DNA of 64,000 nucleotides from Sporosarcina sp. P33 (GCF_002077155.1 NZ_CP015027.1:1032501-1096500), one strand, 5' to 3'. Positions 9,504 through 18,157 are shown, counted from the stretch's first letter. Numbers and translations: made by a program. Notes: generated by a model from the letters alone, not told the origin.

Positions 9504-10487
9504 TTGGATACAGGCACACATATTGCGATGGGAGTCGCAATCAGCGGGCTTGCACTGGCGGATACCGTTGTAGCCACTGAGCCCGCCACAATGAGCGCTG
9601 TTTTTGCGGGTATAATGGTCGGTTCATTAATTCCTGACATTGATACCGTGCTGAAATTGCGGAACAACGCTGTTTATTTACGTAATCACCGCGGCATTAC
9701 ACATTCAGTTCCAGCTGTTATGCTATGGCCGCTGCTTATTTCCATTTTGTTAACGTTCATTATTCCGGGAGCAATCTTTCTCCATGTATGGGCTTGGACA
9801 TTTTTAGCGGTATTTACACATGTATTTGTTGATATATTCAACTCGTATGGCACACAGGCTCTTCGGCCATTTTCTCAGACATGGGTTGCCATCGGTGTTA
9901 TCAATACATTTGATCCGATTATTTTCGGACTTCACGTGATTGCAATCACGGCGTGGATAGTTGGCACAGAGCCTGTCGTTACGATGTCTACACTCTATAT
10001 CGTCATATTTCTCTACTATCTGTTGCGTTTCGCTGTCAAACGTGCAGTAAAACATGCTGTAAAGAAGACCATTCCAAATGCGAAAGAAATATTTATTGCA
10101 CCGACAATGAACTTCTTCCAATGGCGGATCGCAGCTACGACAGATGTAAATCATTATGTAGGACGGGCATACGGCCGTTCGATTACATTATACGATCGTT
10201 TTGACCGTGAAACTATGCCAATGTCTCCTCAAGTCGAGGCAGCTCTCAAAGATCAGAACATGCAGGCATTTGTTTCGTTCTCCCCTCTGTATCGCTGGTC
10301 AATTTCGGAAGTCGATGACATTTACGAAGTACGCCTGATTGATTTACGTTACCGCAGTAAAGGATATTATCCGTTCGTGGCGGTTGCGCATGTCAATGAA
10401 GATCTCGAAGTAGTCAATTCTTATACTGGCTGGATCTTCTCAGAAGAAAAACTTCGAAAAAAGCTGAATTTTGCTCCCAATAACTAA
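9504..10487 (+). CDS. yfhP: YfhP-like membrane-bound metal-dependent hydrolase
   Basis: The start is TTG, seven bases after AAGGAG; the following DTGTHIAMG is the conserved start of the family, so a later ATG would cut into it. The 327-residue product has several membrane segments in its first 190 residues and the conserved acid/histidine motifs IPDIDTVLKL, HRGITHS and HVFVDIFNSYGTQ. The C-terminal 130 residues are soluble. B. subtilis YfhP is described as a possible regulator of the neighbouring yfhQRST genes; its enzymatic substrate is unknown. Confidence 0.88.
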   Translation: MDTGTHIAMGVAISGLALADTVVATEPATMSAVFAGIMVGSLIPDIDTVLKLRNNAVYLRNHRGITHSVPAVMLWPLLISILLTFIIPGAIFLHVWAWTFLAVFTHVFVDIFNSYGTQALRPFSQTWVAIGVINTFDPIIFGLHVIAITAWIVGTEPVVTMSTLYIVIFLYYLLRFAVKRAVKHAVKKTIPNAKEIFIAPTMNFFQWRIAATTDVNHYVGRAYGRSITLYDRFDRETMPMSPQVEAALKDQNMQAFVSFSPLYRWSISEVDDIYEVRLIDLRYRSKGYYPFVAVAHVNEDLEVVNSYTGWIFSEEKLRKKLNFAPNN

Positions 10488-10520
10488 AGAACGTTCGTGC
10501 AGATGCACGAGCGCTCTTTT
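10486..10520. terminator. Bidirectional terminator between yfhP and yfhH
   Basis: AAAGAACGTTCGTGC pairs with GCACGAGCGCTCTTT around a four-base loop, with G-U wobbles and an AGTTTATTTT tail. Confidence 0.85.
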
Positions 10521-10523
10521 AGT

Positions 10524-10856
10524 TTATTTTCCGCTTTTCACGTCTTTCAACATAGCAATCGGCAAGGCTTCCTCTGCTTTTTCTCCGCCTAAGCGATAGC
10601 CCCAGGCGAACAATCCTTTTAGATAATCCACTTGGAAGAAAACACCGTCATCCCCTTCAATCCGGTAGATTTCGCCGGGCTTAATCGTCGCGGGGTCGAC
10701 AAGGTAGGATTGAACGAGCACTGCTTTTCTTTGATGCACTGCATATTCACTGACCATGCCCATCTGTTCCGCTTTACGCGCTTTCTCCATAAGATTCGCA
10801 ATTTCAGTGCGAAGTTCATTTTCATTCATTTCACTGTAATGTTTTTCAGTATCCAT
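10524..10856 (-). CDS. yfhH: YfhH family protein (DUF1811)
   Basis: This is a 110-residue soluble protein of unknown function with the family pattern HYSEMNENELRTEIANL, then QRKAVLVQSYLVDP and GEIYRIEGD. Two ATGs are possible. The second is used because AAAAGGA lies nine bases before it, whereas the first directly abuts that site. It overlaps the recX stop by about 11 bases, so translation is probably coupled to recX, as in B. subtilis. Confidence 0.85.
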   Translation of the reverse strand: MDTEKHYSEMNENELRTEIANLMEKARKAEQMGMVSEYAVHQRKAVLVQSYLVDPATIKPGEIYRIEGDDGVFFQVDYLKGLFAWGYRLGGEKAEEALPIAMLKDVKSGK

Positions 10857-11658
10857 CTTCTTCATTCCTTTTCATTTCAATAAATTGGTCAATCTGACTC
10901 AGCGGAATCCCTTTTTGGTACATCGATTGTTTCACACGCTGTCTGAGATCAGAGCCGGCATATTTGCTTTGATAGCGTCTCCATGCCTTTTCCCCAAATG
11001 CGGACGTAATTTCGGACCATTCATCCTCATCACGTTCAATCGTTACATTGCTGAGAACTTCTGATATTTGCTGATAGGAAAATCCTTTTCTTGCTAATGT
11101 GTTTTGAATCTTCTGCTTCACTTGTGCAGGCGGCTGCTGACTGTTTGAACGCATCGTTTTTTCAGCAAGCTTCATTGCATTAGCCAGTTGATCTTCCATT
11201 GTATATTCCTCCAATGCTTGAGTTTGAAGTTCTTTGGGTATACCTTTCTTATAAAGGGATTGCTGAATCGCACGCGGACCCTTCAACGAACTGTTTTTTT
11301 CTGTACGAACAAGCGCTTCAGAAAATGCTTCATCATCTAAAAAGCCTAATCGCTTTAATTTTACAATCGCTTCGAGGACAACTGCTTCTCCGTAGTCTTT
11401 TTCAAGCAGCTTCTTTTTGACTTCCATTTCACTTCGCATTCGAAATGATAAATAATGAAGCGCTCTGTTAAACGCTTTTTCAATCTGATCTGCATAGACA
11501 ATTTCATCTGATGCCCAGTCGTCCAGTGTCATTCCTTTTGTAAGTTCAAATTTCACCAGCACCGATTCATGGACACTGAAAGCATATTGACCGTCAAGGA
11601 AAATATTATAACGTTCGCTATCTCGTTTTTGTTGTGATATTTTGGTAATAAGCGGCAC
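10846..11658 (-). CDS. recX: Recombination regulator RecX
   Basis: RecX binds RecA and modulates its filament. The start is GTG after AGGTGATGG. The 270 residues show three-helix RecX repeats, including ALHYLSFRMRSEMEVKKKLLEKDY, LGFLDDEAFSEALVRTEKN and KGISKEL-like segments, at the usual Bacillus length. It is divergent from yfhF, with about 90 bases between, and is followed by the overlapping yfhH. Confidence 0.95.
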   Translation of the reverse strand: MPLITKISQQKRDSERYNIFLDGQYAFSVHESVLVKFELTKGMTLDDWASDEIVYADQIEKAFNRALHYLSFRMRSEMEVKKKLLEKDYGEAVVLEAIVKLKRLGFLDDEAFSEALVRTEKNSSLKGPRAIQQSLYKKGIPKELQTQALEEYTMEDQLANAMKLAEKTMRSNSQQPPAQVKQKIQNTLARKGFSYQQISEVLSNVTIERDEDEWSEITSAFGEKAWRRYQSKYAGSDLRQRVKQSMYQKGIPLSQIDQFIEMKRNEEDGY

Positions 11659-11751
11659 GTTTCCATCACCTACTTTGTTTTAGTATAACGCTTCTTACGG
11701 TGGCGGTCAGCAATAGTGTATTAATTTTCAGGAGAATGGAGGGAATCTGTT

Positions 11752-12651
11752 ATGAGAGTGGTTATAACAGGGGGAACAGGATTCATTGGCAGCATCTTAA
11801 CTGAGAAATTAAAGAAAAAAGGTCATGAAGTCATTATTTTTACCCGCAAGCCTTCTTCACACCATAATGGAGTTCAATATGTTCAATGGCTGACGGATCA
11901 CGCTTCGCCTGAAAATGAAGCGGGACACGTGGATGCATTCATTAATTTAGCGGGAGTCTCCATTGATGACGGGCGATGGACAGAAGAACGAAAAAAGCAA
12001 ATCCGCGACAGTCGGATGACGGCTACACAAGAAGTATTACGCATCATGCGGGTGCTGCCAGCTAAACCAGAAGTATTAGTGAATGCAAGCGCAATTGGAA
12101 TTTATCCGCCTTCGCTCACTGCTCAATATACAGAAGAGTCGACCGCAGTCGGTAATGATTTTCTCGCCAAAACCGTCTATGATTGGGAAGGGCTTGCCCG
12201 CCAGGCAGCTGAACTCGGTGTACGCACTGTCTGCACACGCTTTGGAATAGTGCTTGGTAAAGACGGCGGTGCACTCCCACTGATCAAACTGCCTTATCAA
12301 TTATTTGCAGGCGGCAAAATCGGTTCAGGCAATCAGTGGTTTTCTTGGGTACATGTAGAAGACGTTGCCAATGCAATCATTTTCTCATTGGAAAATAAGG
12401 CAGTGGAAGGTCCGGTTAATGTCGTGGCTCCAAGCCCGATGCATATGAATGCGTTTGGTAAAACGATTGGGAAAGTCCTGCACCGGCCGCATTGGTTCCC
12501 AGTTCCCAGCTTCGCAATGAAAGCGGCATTAGGTGAAAAGAGTATAGTTGTTTTGCAAGGGCAGCACGTGTTGCCGCAAAAACTGCTTGCCAACGGATTT
12601 ACATTTGATTATCCTTCATTGCGTCCAGCGCTTGAAAATTTATTGAAATGA
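11752..12651 (+). CDS. yfhF: YfhF-like TIGR01777 epimerase / SDR family oxidoreductase
   Basis: This is an atypical extended SDR protein of 299 residues. The N-terminal Rossmann motif is GGTGFIGS. Family motifs NLAGVSIDDGRW, NASAIGIYP and RFGIVLGKDGGALP follow, and a C-terminal DUF1731-like tail ends near LRPALENLL. Bacterial members are annotated as cell-division-inhibitor-like (SulA-related), but the function and substrate are not known. ATGGAGGG precedes the ATG. A strong terminator lies immediately after the stop. Confidence 0.9.
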   Translation: MRVVITGGTGFIGSILTEKLKKKGHEVIIFTRKPSSHHNGVQYVQWLTDHASPENEAGHVDAFINLAGVSIDDGRWTEERKKQIRDSRMTATQEVLRIMRVLPAKPEVLVNASAIGIYPPSLTAQYTEESTAVGNDFLAKTVYDWEGLARQAAELGVRTVCTRFGIVLGKDGGALPLIKLPYQLFAGGKIGSGNQWFSWVHVEDVANAIIFSLENKAVEGPVNVVAPSPMHMNAFGKTIGKVLHRPHWFPVPSFAMKAALGEKSIVVLQGQHVLPQKLLANGFTFDYPSLRPALENLLK

Positions 12652-12656
12652 CTAAG

Positions 12657-12698
12657 AATGTTTGTCAAGACGTGCTGACGTGTTGGCAAACGTTTTTT
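12657..12698 (+). terminator. Terminator downstream of yfhF
   Basis: An 18-base stem with wobble pairs (AATGTTTGTCAAGACGTG / GACGTGTTGGCAAACGTT) is followed by TTTTTT. Confidence 0.88.
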
Positions 12699-12760
12699 GT
12701 TTATTTCCATACATACAAAGAGTGTATTGGCACATGCTTATTGAAAAGGAGTGGTGCACA

Positions 12761-13561
12761 ATGGCTCATCATCTGTCAGGAATTTTACTGGCATCGTGTT
12801 TAGTGGTGTTCGGAGTGGTCATGAACCCATTCACGGTACAGGCACAGGAATTTCATTGGGGATTTAAAAAGGCTACGGACGGAGTTCCCCCTTCTGCCGG
12901 TGCAGAGCTGGATAAATTGCTTGATGATTACGGGGCAATTTATAAAGGGAAAGAAGATAAGAAAGTCGTGTATCTGACGTTTGACAATGGATATGAAAAT
13001 GGATATACCGAAAGCATTCTGGATACATTGAAAAAAGAAAAGGCACCTGCTACGTTTTTCTTGACCGGCCATTATGTAAAAAGCGCAAGCGATTTGGTTA
13101 AACGCATGGTGAAGGATGGACACGGTATTGGAAACCATTCGTATGACCATCCAAATATGGCAAACATATCTGAACAGCAAATGGAAGAGGAATGGAAGAA
13201 GCTGGACGAAATTCTTTATGCTGCGACAGGTCAAAAGCGCACGATCTACGCCCGGCCGCCTGAAGGTGTATTTAATGCAAAGTTACTGCAAAAAGGAAAT
13301 GAACTTGGTTATCGGCATATTTTCTGGTCCGTTGCATTCATCGACTGGCATCGGGATCAGCCAAAGGGAAAAGCCTATGCCTACAATGAGCTGATGAATC
13401 AGCTTCATCCGGGAGCCGTAATCTTAATGCATACCGTCTCCTCCGATAATGCTGAAGCGTTGCCTGACTTCATTAGAGACGCGAAGAAGCAAGGGTATAA
13501 ATTTCATTCACTTGATCAGTTAGTGCAGGAATATGAGAAAGGAAATACTGTTACACAATAA
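12761..13561 (+). CDS. pdaA: PdaA-type delta-lactam-biosynthetic polysaccharide deacetylase
   Basis: PdaA deacetylates N-acetylmuramic acid residues, a step in forming muramic delta-lactam of the spore cortex that germination lytic enzymes recognise. The chosen ATG (MAHHLSGILL) follows AAGGAG; the 33-codon upstream extension reads through a terminator. The 266 residues begin with a signal peptide (to about residue 28, ending VQAQ). The NodB fold shows TFDNGYENGYT, GNHSYDHPN, ARPPEG and the C-terminal LMHTVS motif. TFDNGY is the PdaA form of the usual TFDDG motif. Confidence 0.93.
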   Translation: MAHHLSGILLASCLVVFGVVMNPFTVQAQEFHWGFKKATDGVPPSAGAELDKLLDDYGAIYKGKEDKKVVYLTFDNGYENGYTESILDTLKKEKAPATFFLTGHYVKSASDLVKRMVKDGHGIGNHSYDHPNMANISEQQMEEEWKKLDEILYAATGQKRTIYARPPEGVFNAKLLQKGNELGYRHIFWSVAFIDWHRDQPKGKAYAYNELMNQLHPGAVILMHTVSSDNAEALPDFIRDAKKQGYKFHSLDQLVQEYEKGNTVTQ

Positions 13562-13565
13562 ATAA

Positions 13566-13612
13566 GAGACCTTATCTGCAGGATTACCGACAACAGATAA
13601 GGTCTCTAATTA
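13566..13612. terminator. Bidirectional terminator between pdaA and the small minus-strand frame
   Basis: GAGACCTTATCTG and its exact complement are 15 bases apart. Both sides are A/T rich. Confidence 0.88.
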
Positions 13613-13758
13613 TTTGTTTCATCTTCAATTTGCATTTTATATTCGTAGTTATCCAATGTACTTCCCTCTATTGGACTGTTACGGATCCCCTCCTTCGTTG
13701 TCACGTGTCTAGGATTCGATTCGTCTTTATAACTACGACCTCCTTTTCTTTTGATTAA
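13606..13758 (-). pseudogene. Small reading frame with promoter, ribosome binding site and terminator but no canonical start codon
   Basis: The open frame of about 50 codons ends at a TAG inside the shared terminator. AAAAGGAGG at 13739-13747 would place a start at codon TAT (13729-13731), exactly seven bases downstream, but no ATG, GTG or TTG is in frame there. The first in-frame start-like codon is an internal GTG with no site. The predicted peptide (SYKDESNPRHVTTKEGIRN..., then STLDNYEYKMQIEDE) is hydrophilic with no recognised family. An ATG 12 codons upstream is in a different frame and would join only if one A in the A-rich run were removed. It could be a decayed gene, a sequencing error or use of an unusual start. 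Confidence 0.45.
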
Positions 13759-13762
13759 TCAT

Positions 13763-13791
13763 ACTATACCAACTATTCAGTCATTTGTAAA
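13763..13791 (-). promoter_or_regulatory. Sigma-A promoter of the small frame at 13606-13758
   Basis: TTTACA and TATAGT are separated by exactly 17 bases on the minus strand. The predicted transcript would begin just before the AAAAGGAGG site. Confidence 0.7.
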
Positions 13792-13914
13792 GCGTTTATA
13801 TAAAATAATTTGTATTTGATATCTTTCATAATAGTTTGCAAGTGTTCCGACAGAATCAGATTGAAAAAAATGGCCTTTTCGTATACGATATCAATGACAG
13901 AAAGAGGTGGACGT

Positions 13915-14085
13915 ATGGACAATTCACAGAATAAAGACCAAGTCGTTGAACTGAAAAATCGATTCAACCAATTCATTGAAACCCTGGAGGCAATTGAACC
14001 TGAAAACACCGACCTAAAGGATATAGATCGTTTGATCATGTTACTCGATGAATTAGAAGAACAGATGGACAGCACTAAAAAATAA
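13915..14085 (+). CDS. SE1561 family small protein
   Basis: The 56-residue product starts MDNSQNKDQVVELK after AGAGGTGG. The frame runs further upstream without a site. It is acidic and helical, with the SE1561-family pattern NRFNQFIETLEAIEPENTD followed by DIDRLIMLLDELE. Function is unknown. It lies 24 bases before fumA on the same strand and may be co-transcribed with it. Confidence 0.82.
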   Translation: MDNSQNKDQVVELKNRFNQFIETLEAIEPENTDLKDIDRLIMLLDELEEQMDSTKK

Positions 14086-14109
14086 CATATACTAACGGGG
14101 GATTTTGAG

Positions 14110-15642
14110 ATGTACATAGAGACACTTGAGAAGAGTATGTATGACCTGGTTTGCGAAACGTCTACGAACTTGCCGAAAGACGTTCGGCGCGCAATTCTTG
14201 CTGCAAAAGAAAAAGAAAATAAAGGCACAAGCGCTGCAATGAGCTTGGATACTATCGCAAAGAACATCAATATGGCGGACGATAAACTGTCCCCGATTTG
14301 TCAGGATACAGGCCTGCCTACATTTAAGATCAAAACTCCGGTCGGCGTGAACCAATTGGAGATCAAAGCTGCAATCGTGCGGGCCATTGAGGCAGCTACG
14401 GAAAAAGGGAAACTTCGCCCGAACGCTGTCGACTCATTAACTGGCGACAACAGCGGGAACAACTTGGGCATCGGCCTGCCTGTTGTAAAGTTTGAACAAT
14501 GGGAAGAAGATTATATCGAAGCAAAACTAATTCTTAAAGGCGGCGGATGTGAAAACAAGAACATCCAGTACAGTCTGCCTACTGAATTAGAAGGCCTTGG
14601 CCGCGCGGGACGCGACTTGGATGGCATCCGCAAATGTATCCTTCATTCCGTCTATCAGGCACAAGGGCAAGGCTGCTCTGCCGGATTCATCGGCGTTGGG
14701 ATCGGCGGCGACCGCTCTTCAGGGTATGATTTGGCTAAAGAACAGCTTTTCCGTGACGTAACAGACCGTAATCCTGTTCCAGAACTGGCACAGCTTGAAG
14801 AGTATGTGCTGGAAAAAGCAAACCATCTTGGTATCGGCACAATGGGCTTTGGCGGCGAAGCGACATTGCTTGGATGTAAAATCGGCGTTATGCACCGCAT
14901 TCCTGCCAGCTTCTACGTATCCGTCGCATATAACTGCTGGGCATACCGCCGTATGGCAGTGAACATCAATGCAGAAACCGGCGAAATTATGGACTGGCAT
15001 TATAATGAAGGCGAGAAAATCGCATTCGAGCAGCCGGCAGAAGAAACAAAATCTACCGCACGTATTGTTCACCTGCAGGCGCCGATTTCGGAAGAAGAAA
15101 TCCGTGATCTGCGCGTAGGTGATGTGGTGAAAATTTCAGGCCGCATGTACACTGGCCGCGATGCGATTCATAAGCACTTGATGGACAATGACGCACCGGT
15201 CGATTTAAACGGTCAAGTCATCTATCACTGCGGTCCGGTAGTTCTCAAAAACGAAGAAGGCAAGTACGAAATTAAAGCTGCCGGCCCGACCACTTCCATT
15301 CGTGAAGAACCATATCAGGGAGATATCATGAAAAAGTTCGGTATCCGCGCTGTCATCGGTAAAGGCGGCATGGGGCCTAAAACTCTCGCAGCTCTTCAGG
15401 AGCACGGCGGAGTGTACTTGAATGGAATCGGCGGCGCTGCACAGTATTATGCTGACTGTATTAAAGAAGTAGAAGGCGTAGACTTGCTGGAGTTCGGTAT
15501 TCCAGAGGCGCTGTGGCATTTACGCGTAGAAGATTTCACTTCAGTCGTGACAATGGACTCTCACGGGAATAGTCTCCACGCTGACGTCGATAAATCTTCA
15601 CTCGAAAAGCTATCTCAATTCAAAGAAAAAGTATTCAGCTAA
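14110..15642 (+). CDS. fumA: Class I fumarate hydratase ([4Fe-4S])
   Basis: The enzyme interconverts fumarate and L-malate using an oxygen-sensitive [4Fe-4S] cluster. The 510 residues carry the fused alpha and beta domains of one-chain class I enzymes. The alpha domain has PICQDTGLPTF, LKGGGCENKN and GVGIGGDRSSGYDLAKEQL; the beta domain starts near residue 330 with IRDLRVGDVVKISGRMYTGRDA and ends with the GIPEALWHL stretch. B. subtilis relies on class II CitG, so this is a lineage difference. A strong terminator follows. Confidence 0.95.
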   Translation: MYIETLEKSMYDLVCETSTNLPKDVRRAILAAKEKENKGTSAAMSLDTIAKNINMADDKLSPICQDTGLPTFKIKTPVGVNQLEIKAAIVRAIEAATEKGKLRPNAVDSLTGDNSGNNLGIGLPVVKFEQWEEDYIEAKLILKGGGCENKNIQYSLPTELEGLGRAGRDLDGIRKCILHSVYQAQGQGCSAGFIGVGIGGDRSSGYDLAKEQLFRDVTDRNPVPELAQLEEYVLEKANHLGIGTMGFGGEATLLGCKIGVMHRIPASFYVSVAYNCWAYRRMAVNINAETGEIMDWHYNEGEKIAFEQPAEETKSTARIVHLQAPISEEEIRDLRVGDVVKISGRMYTGRDAIHKHLMDNDAPVDLNGQVIYHCGPVVLKNEEGKYEIKAAGPTTSIREEPYQGDIMKKFGIRAVIGKGGMGPKTLAALQEHGGVYLNGIGGAAQYYADCIKEVEGVDLLEFGIPEALWHLRVEDFTSVVTMDSHGNSLHADVDKSSLEKLSQFKEKVFS

Positions 15643-15643
15643 T

Positions 15644-15683
15644 AAAAAGGCAGCGAACGGTCATGACCGTTCGCTGTTTTTTT
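15644..15683 (+). terminator. Terminator downstream of fumA
   Basis: CAGCGAACGGTCAT pairs with ATGACCGTTCGCTG and is followed by seven T residues. Confidence 0.93.
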
Positions 15684-15840
15684 GAAATTAGAAAATTGAC
15701 ATGTACGTATGGATAAATTAAATCTTCAGCGAAAGATGCTCCCCTGACTCACCTTTCATCCTGTCACTTTATACCTTTTCAACTAATTTGCATTAATTGG
15801 TCATTTGAGTATCACTTCTCTTTGAGAAATGATATACTGT

Positions 15841-15855
15841 AGATAATAACTATTA
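15841..15855. promoter_or_regulatory. Possible PerR/Fur-type operator upstream of the metal efflux ATPase
   Basis: AGATAATAACTATTA matches the PerR consensus at 10 of 14 positions and lies just after a TATACT -10-like element. Known PfeT homologues are PerR-regulated, which is why this was looked for. The match is imperfect and the call tentative. Confidence 0.3.
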
Positions 15856-15885
15856 CAACTTCATATTCATTCTATTTTAATGCCC

Positions 15886-15921
15886 GTAAAGTCGGCTCTA
15901 CAAACGTAGAGTCGACTTTAC
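15886..15921 (+). other. Leader hairpin upstream of the metal efflux ATPase
   Basis: GTAAAGTCGGCTCTAC and GTAGAGTCGACTTTAC form a 16-pair stem (one G-U) around an AAAC loop. There is no T run, so it is not a plain terminator. It lies 54 bases before the ATG, within the probable 5' leader. The rest of the 290-base gap shows nothing else recognisable. Confidence 0.6.
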
Positions 15922-15975
15922 TGCTTTAATCAGAGTTTTGAAAGTGAATTTCATTATCAATTAGGAGGAGATATA

Positions 15976-17889
15976 ATGACTACATTTGCGAAAGAACAGC
16001 CTGATAAACAGGAACAGACGATTGACTGGTCTGCGCGATTTGAACTTATCGCAGCCATACTATCCGGTATTCTCATTCTAGCAGCATGGCTTTTAAGCAA
16101 AAATAGCGCTGATACTGTTTCCATCACGCTATATATCGCGGCGTTCTTAATAGGAGGCTACGCAAAAGCTAAGGAAGGCATCGAGGAAACGATAAAGAAT
16201 AAAGAGTTAAACGTTGAGATGCTGATGGTTTTTGCGGCTATCGGTTCAGGGATTATCGGTTATTGGGCAGAAGGCGCGATCCTTATTTTCATATTTGCTA
16301 TCAGCGGCGCACTGGAAACCTATACACTTAATAAGAGTCATAAAGAAATTTCTTCTTTAATGGAAATGCAGCCTGAAGAAGCGTGGCTGATCATGGAGGA
16401 CGGCAGTGAAAAAAAGGTCCCTACCGAGTCGCTGTCAATCGGCGCTGTGCTGCTGGTTAAACCGGGTGAAAGAATCCCCGTGGACGGCCAAGTGCTTAGC
16501 GGCATCACCTCAGTTGATATGTCTGCTATCAACGGTGAATCCATTCCAGTAACAAAGCAGGAACATGATGAGCTATTTGCAGGCACAGTGAATATTAGCG
16601 GGGCAATCCGCATGACGATGACCAAGCCAAGCTCGGAGACACTTTTCCAAAAAATCATAACTATGGTGCAAAATGCGCAAAGTGAGAAGTCCCCTTCCCA
16701 GCAATTTATTGAACGCTTTGAAGGCTCTTATGTAAAAATCGTATTGGCGGCAGTAGTTATTATGATGTTCCTTCCCCACTTCCTGTTTGGCTGGGATTGG
16801 ACCACTACATTTTACCGTGCGATTGTCTTATTAGTAGTTGCCTCCCCTTGTGCATTAATGGCTTCGATTATGCCCGCAACACTTGCGGCTGTTTCCAACG
16901 GGGCGAGAAAAGGTGTGTTATTTAAAGGCGGCGTGCACTTAGAGCACTTAAGTTCATTGAAGGCATTCGCATTTGATAAGACCGGAACACTGACGACAGG
17001 CAAGCCTGTAGTGATGGATTTTATCGTACGTGAAGGCGCAGATAAAAATGAAACCCTTGCTTTATTTGCAGGTGTGGAATCCATGTCCAATCACCCGCTG
17101 GCGAGAGCAATCATTAGCTATGCGACTGAGCTCGGAGTGGAGCCTGAACGCAATCTTCATATCGAAGACGTCCCCGGGTTCGGTATTAAGGCAGAAACCG
17201 CATCAGGTGACATTCGTATCGGGAATCCTAAATTCGTTGGGCCAGAGCTGGCGAGAGAGTTTCAGAACGATATAGCGTCTGCGCTTGCCAATGAAGGTAA
17301 AACCGTCATTTTCATGAGGGATGAAGAAGGGATCGTCGCATTGGCTGCTCTACAGGATACTTTGCGGGAAGAAGCAATCTCTGCCATTAAATCACTTCAG
17401 TCACTCGGACTACGGACCGTCATGCTGACCGGCGATAATGAAAAGACTGCCCATGCAATTGCCGGCGAGGTGGGGATGGACTCGTACGTAGCGGAGTGTC
17501 TGCCGGAAGAGAAAGTGGTTCACCTCAAAAAATTATTACAAGAGCACGGCACTGTCGGGATGGTCGGCGACGGCATTAACGACGCACCTGCGCTCGCCAC
17601 CGCCACGTCAGGTATTGCAATGGGCGAAGGAACAGATGTAGCGCTTGAGACTGCAGATGTCGTTCTAATGCAGAATGATTTAAACCGGCTGTCTTACGCA
17701 ATTAAGCTTTCCAGAAAGATGCAGCGGATCGTTAAGCAAAATGTATTCTTTTCAATAGTTGTAATCGCGATTCTGATCATCTCAAACTTCATGCAGGTAG
17801 TCGATCTGCCGATGGGTGTAATCGGACATGAAGGCAGTACCATCCTGGTCATTCTGAACGGCTTGCGTATGCTCAATAAAATTCAATAA
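15976..17889 (+). CDS. pfeT: P1B-4-type heavy metal efflux ATPase (PfeT/ZosA-like)
   Basis: This P-type ATPase probably exports ferrous iron or a related divalent metal during iron or peroxide stress. The length of 637 residues equals B. subtilis PfeT (YkvW/ZosA). It has no N-terminal metal-binding domain. The P1B-4 hallmarks are the membrane motif SPC (residues 290-292) and HEGST in the last membrane helices (His618). Also present are the phosphorylation site DKTGTLT (Asp334), the TGE-type motif INGESIPV, the HP nucleotide-binding motif SNHPLA and the hinge VGDGINDAPALA. AGGAGGAG precedes the ATG. It stands alone between a terminator and a large repeat. Zinc transport was proposed earlier for ZosA; iron efflux is the better-supported view for this subfamily. 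Confidence 0.9.
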   Translation: MTTFAKEQPDKQEQTIDWSARFELIAAILSGILILAAWLLSKNSADTVSITLYIAAFLIGGYAKAKEGIEETIKNKELNVEMLMVFAAIGSGIIGYWAEGAILIFIFAISGALETYTLNKSHKEISSLMEMQPEEAWLIMEDGSEKKVPTESLSIGAVLLVKPGERIPVDGQVLSGITSVDMSAINGESIPVTKQEHDELFAGTVNISGAIRMTMTKPSSETLFQKIITMVQNAQSEKSPSQQFIERFEGSYVKIVLAAVVIMMFLPHFLFGWDWTTTFYRAIVLLVVASPCALMASIMPATLAAVSNGARKGVLFKGGVHLEHLSSLKAFAFDKTGTLTTGKPVVMDFIVREGADKNETLALFAGVESMSNHPLARAIISYATELGVEPERNLHIEDVPGFGIKAETASGDIRIGNPKFVGPELAREFQNDIASALANEGKTVIFMRDEEGIVALAALQDTLREEAISAIKSLQSLGLRTVMLTGDNEKTAHAIAGEVGMDSYVAECLPEEKVVHLKKLLQEHGTVGMVGDGINDAPALATATSGIAMGEGTDVALETADVVLMQNDLNRLSYAIKLSRKMQRIVKQNVFFSIVVIAILIISNFMQVVDLPMGVIGHEGSTILVILNGLRMLNKIQ

Positions 17890-17890
17890 G

Positions 17891-18157
17891 AAAAGAGGCT
17901 GGGACAAAACTAAAAATAAAGTCCGTTCCCCTGCGCTCCAAAAGGCACGCTTTCCGCGGGGCGCGCTTGAGCCTCCTCGTCGCTGGCGCTCCTGCGGGGT
18001 CTCAACATTCGCGCTAAATCCCGCAGGAGTCGGCCTTTTTCCGCTCCGGTCCACTCAAATGCTTTGCAAAGTACTTATTAAAAAATAGACATAAAAAAGC
18101 GTAAGGGAATAAATAAACTCCTTTACGCTTTTTTCATATTATGTCCCAGTCTCTTTT
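17891..18157. repeat. Long GC-rich intergenic inverted repeat element
   Basis: The outer ends AAAAGAGGCTGGGACA (17891-17906) and TGTCCCAGTCTCTTTT (18142-18157) are inverted repeats of each other. Inside are a second pair, CTCCTGCGGG (17989-17998) and CCCGCAGGAG (18020-18029), and a terminator-like hairpin near 18090-18136 (AAAAAAGCGTAAGGGA / TCCTTTACGCTTTTTT). The central 100 bases are much richer in GC than the neighbours. Similar elements recur in many Bacillales genomes. It encodes no protein and may act as a bidirectional terminator. Confidence 0.75.

Noticed and set aside
12662..12760. N-terminal extension of PdaA
   Set aside because: It would read through the yfhF terminator, has no site, and precedes a clean signal peptide with its own AAGGAG.
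15944..15965. Fur-like half site just before the metal ATPase start (ATTATCA)
   Set aside because: Only one half of the palindrome matches; the other half has several mismatches.
17782..18054. 90-codon minus-strand frame over the end of the metal ATPase gene and the repeat
   Set aside because: Overlaps a real gene antisense and runs through the non-coding repeat; no ribosome site.
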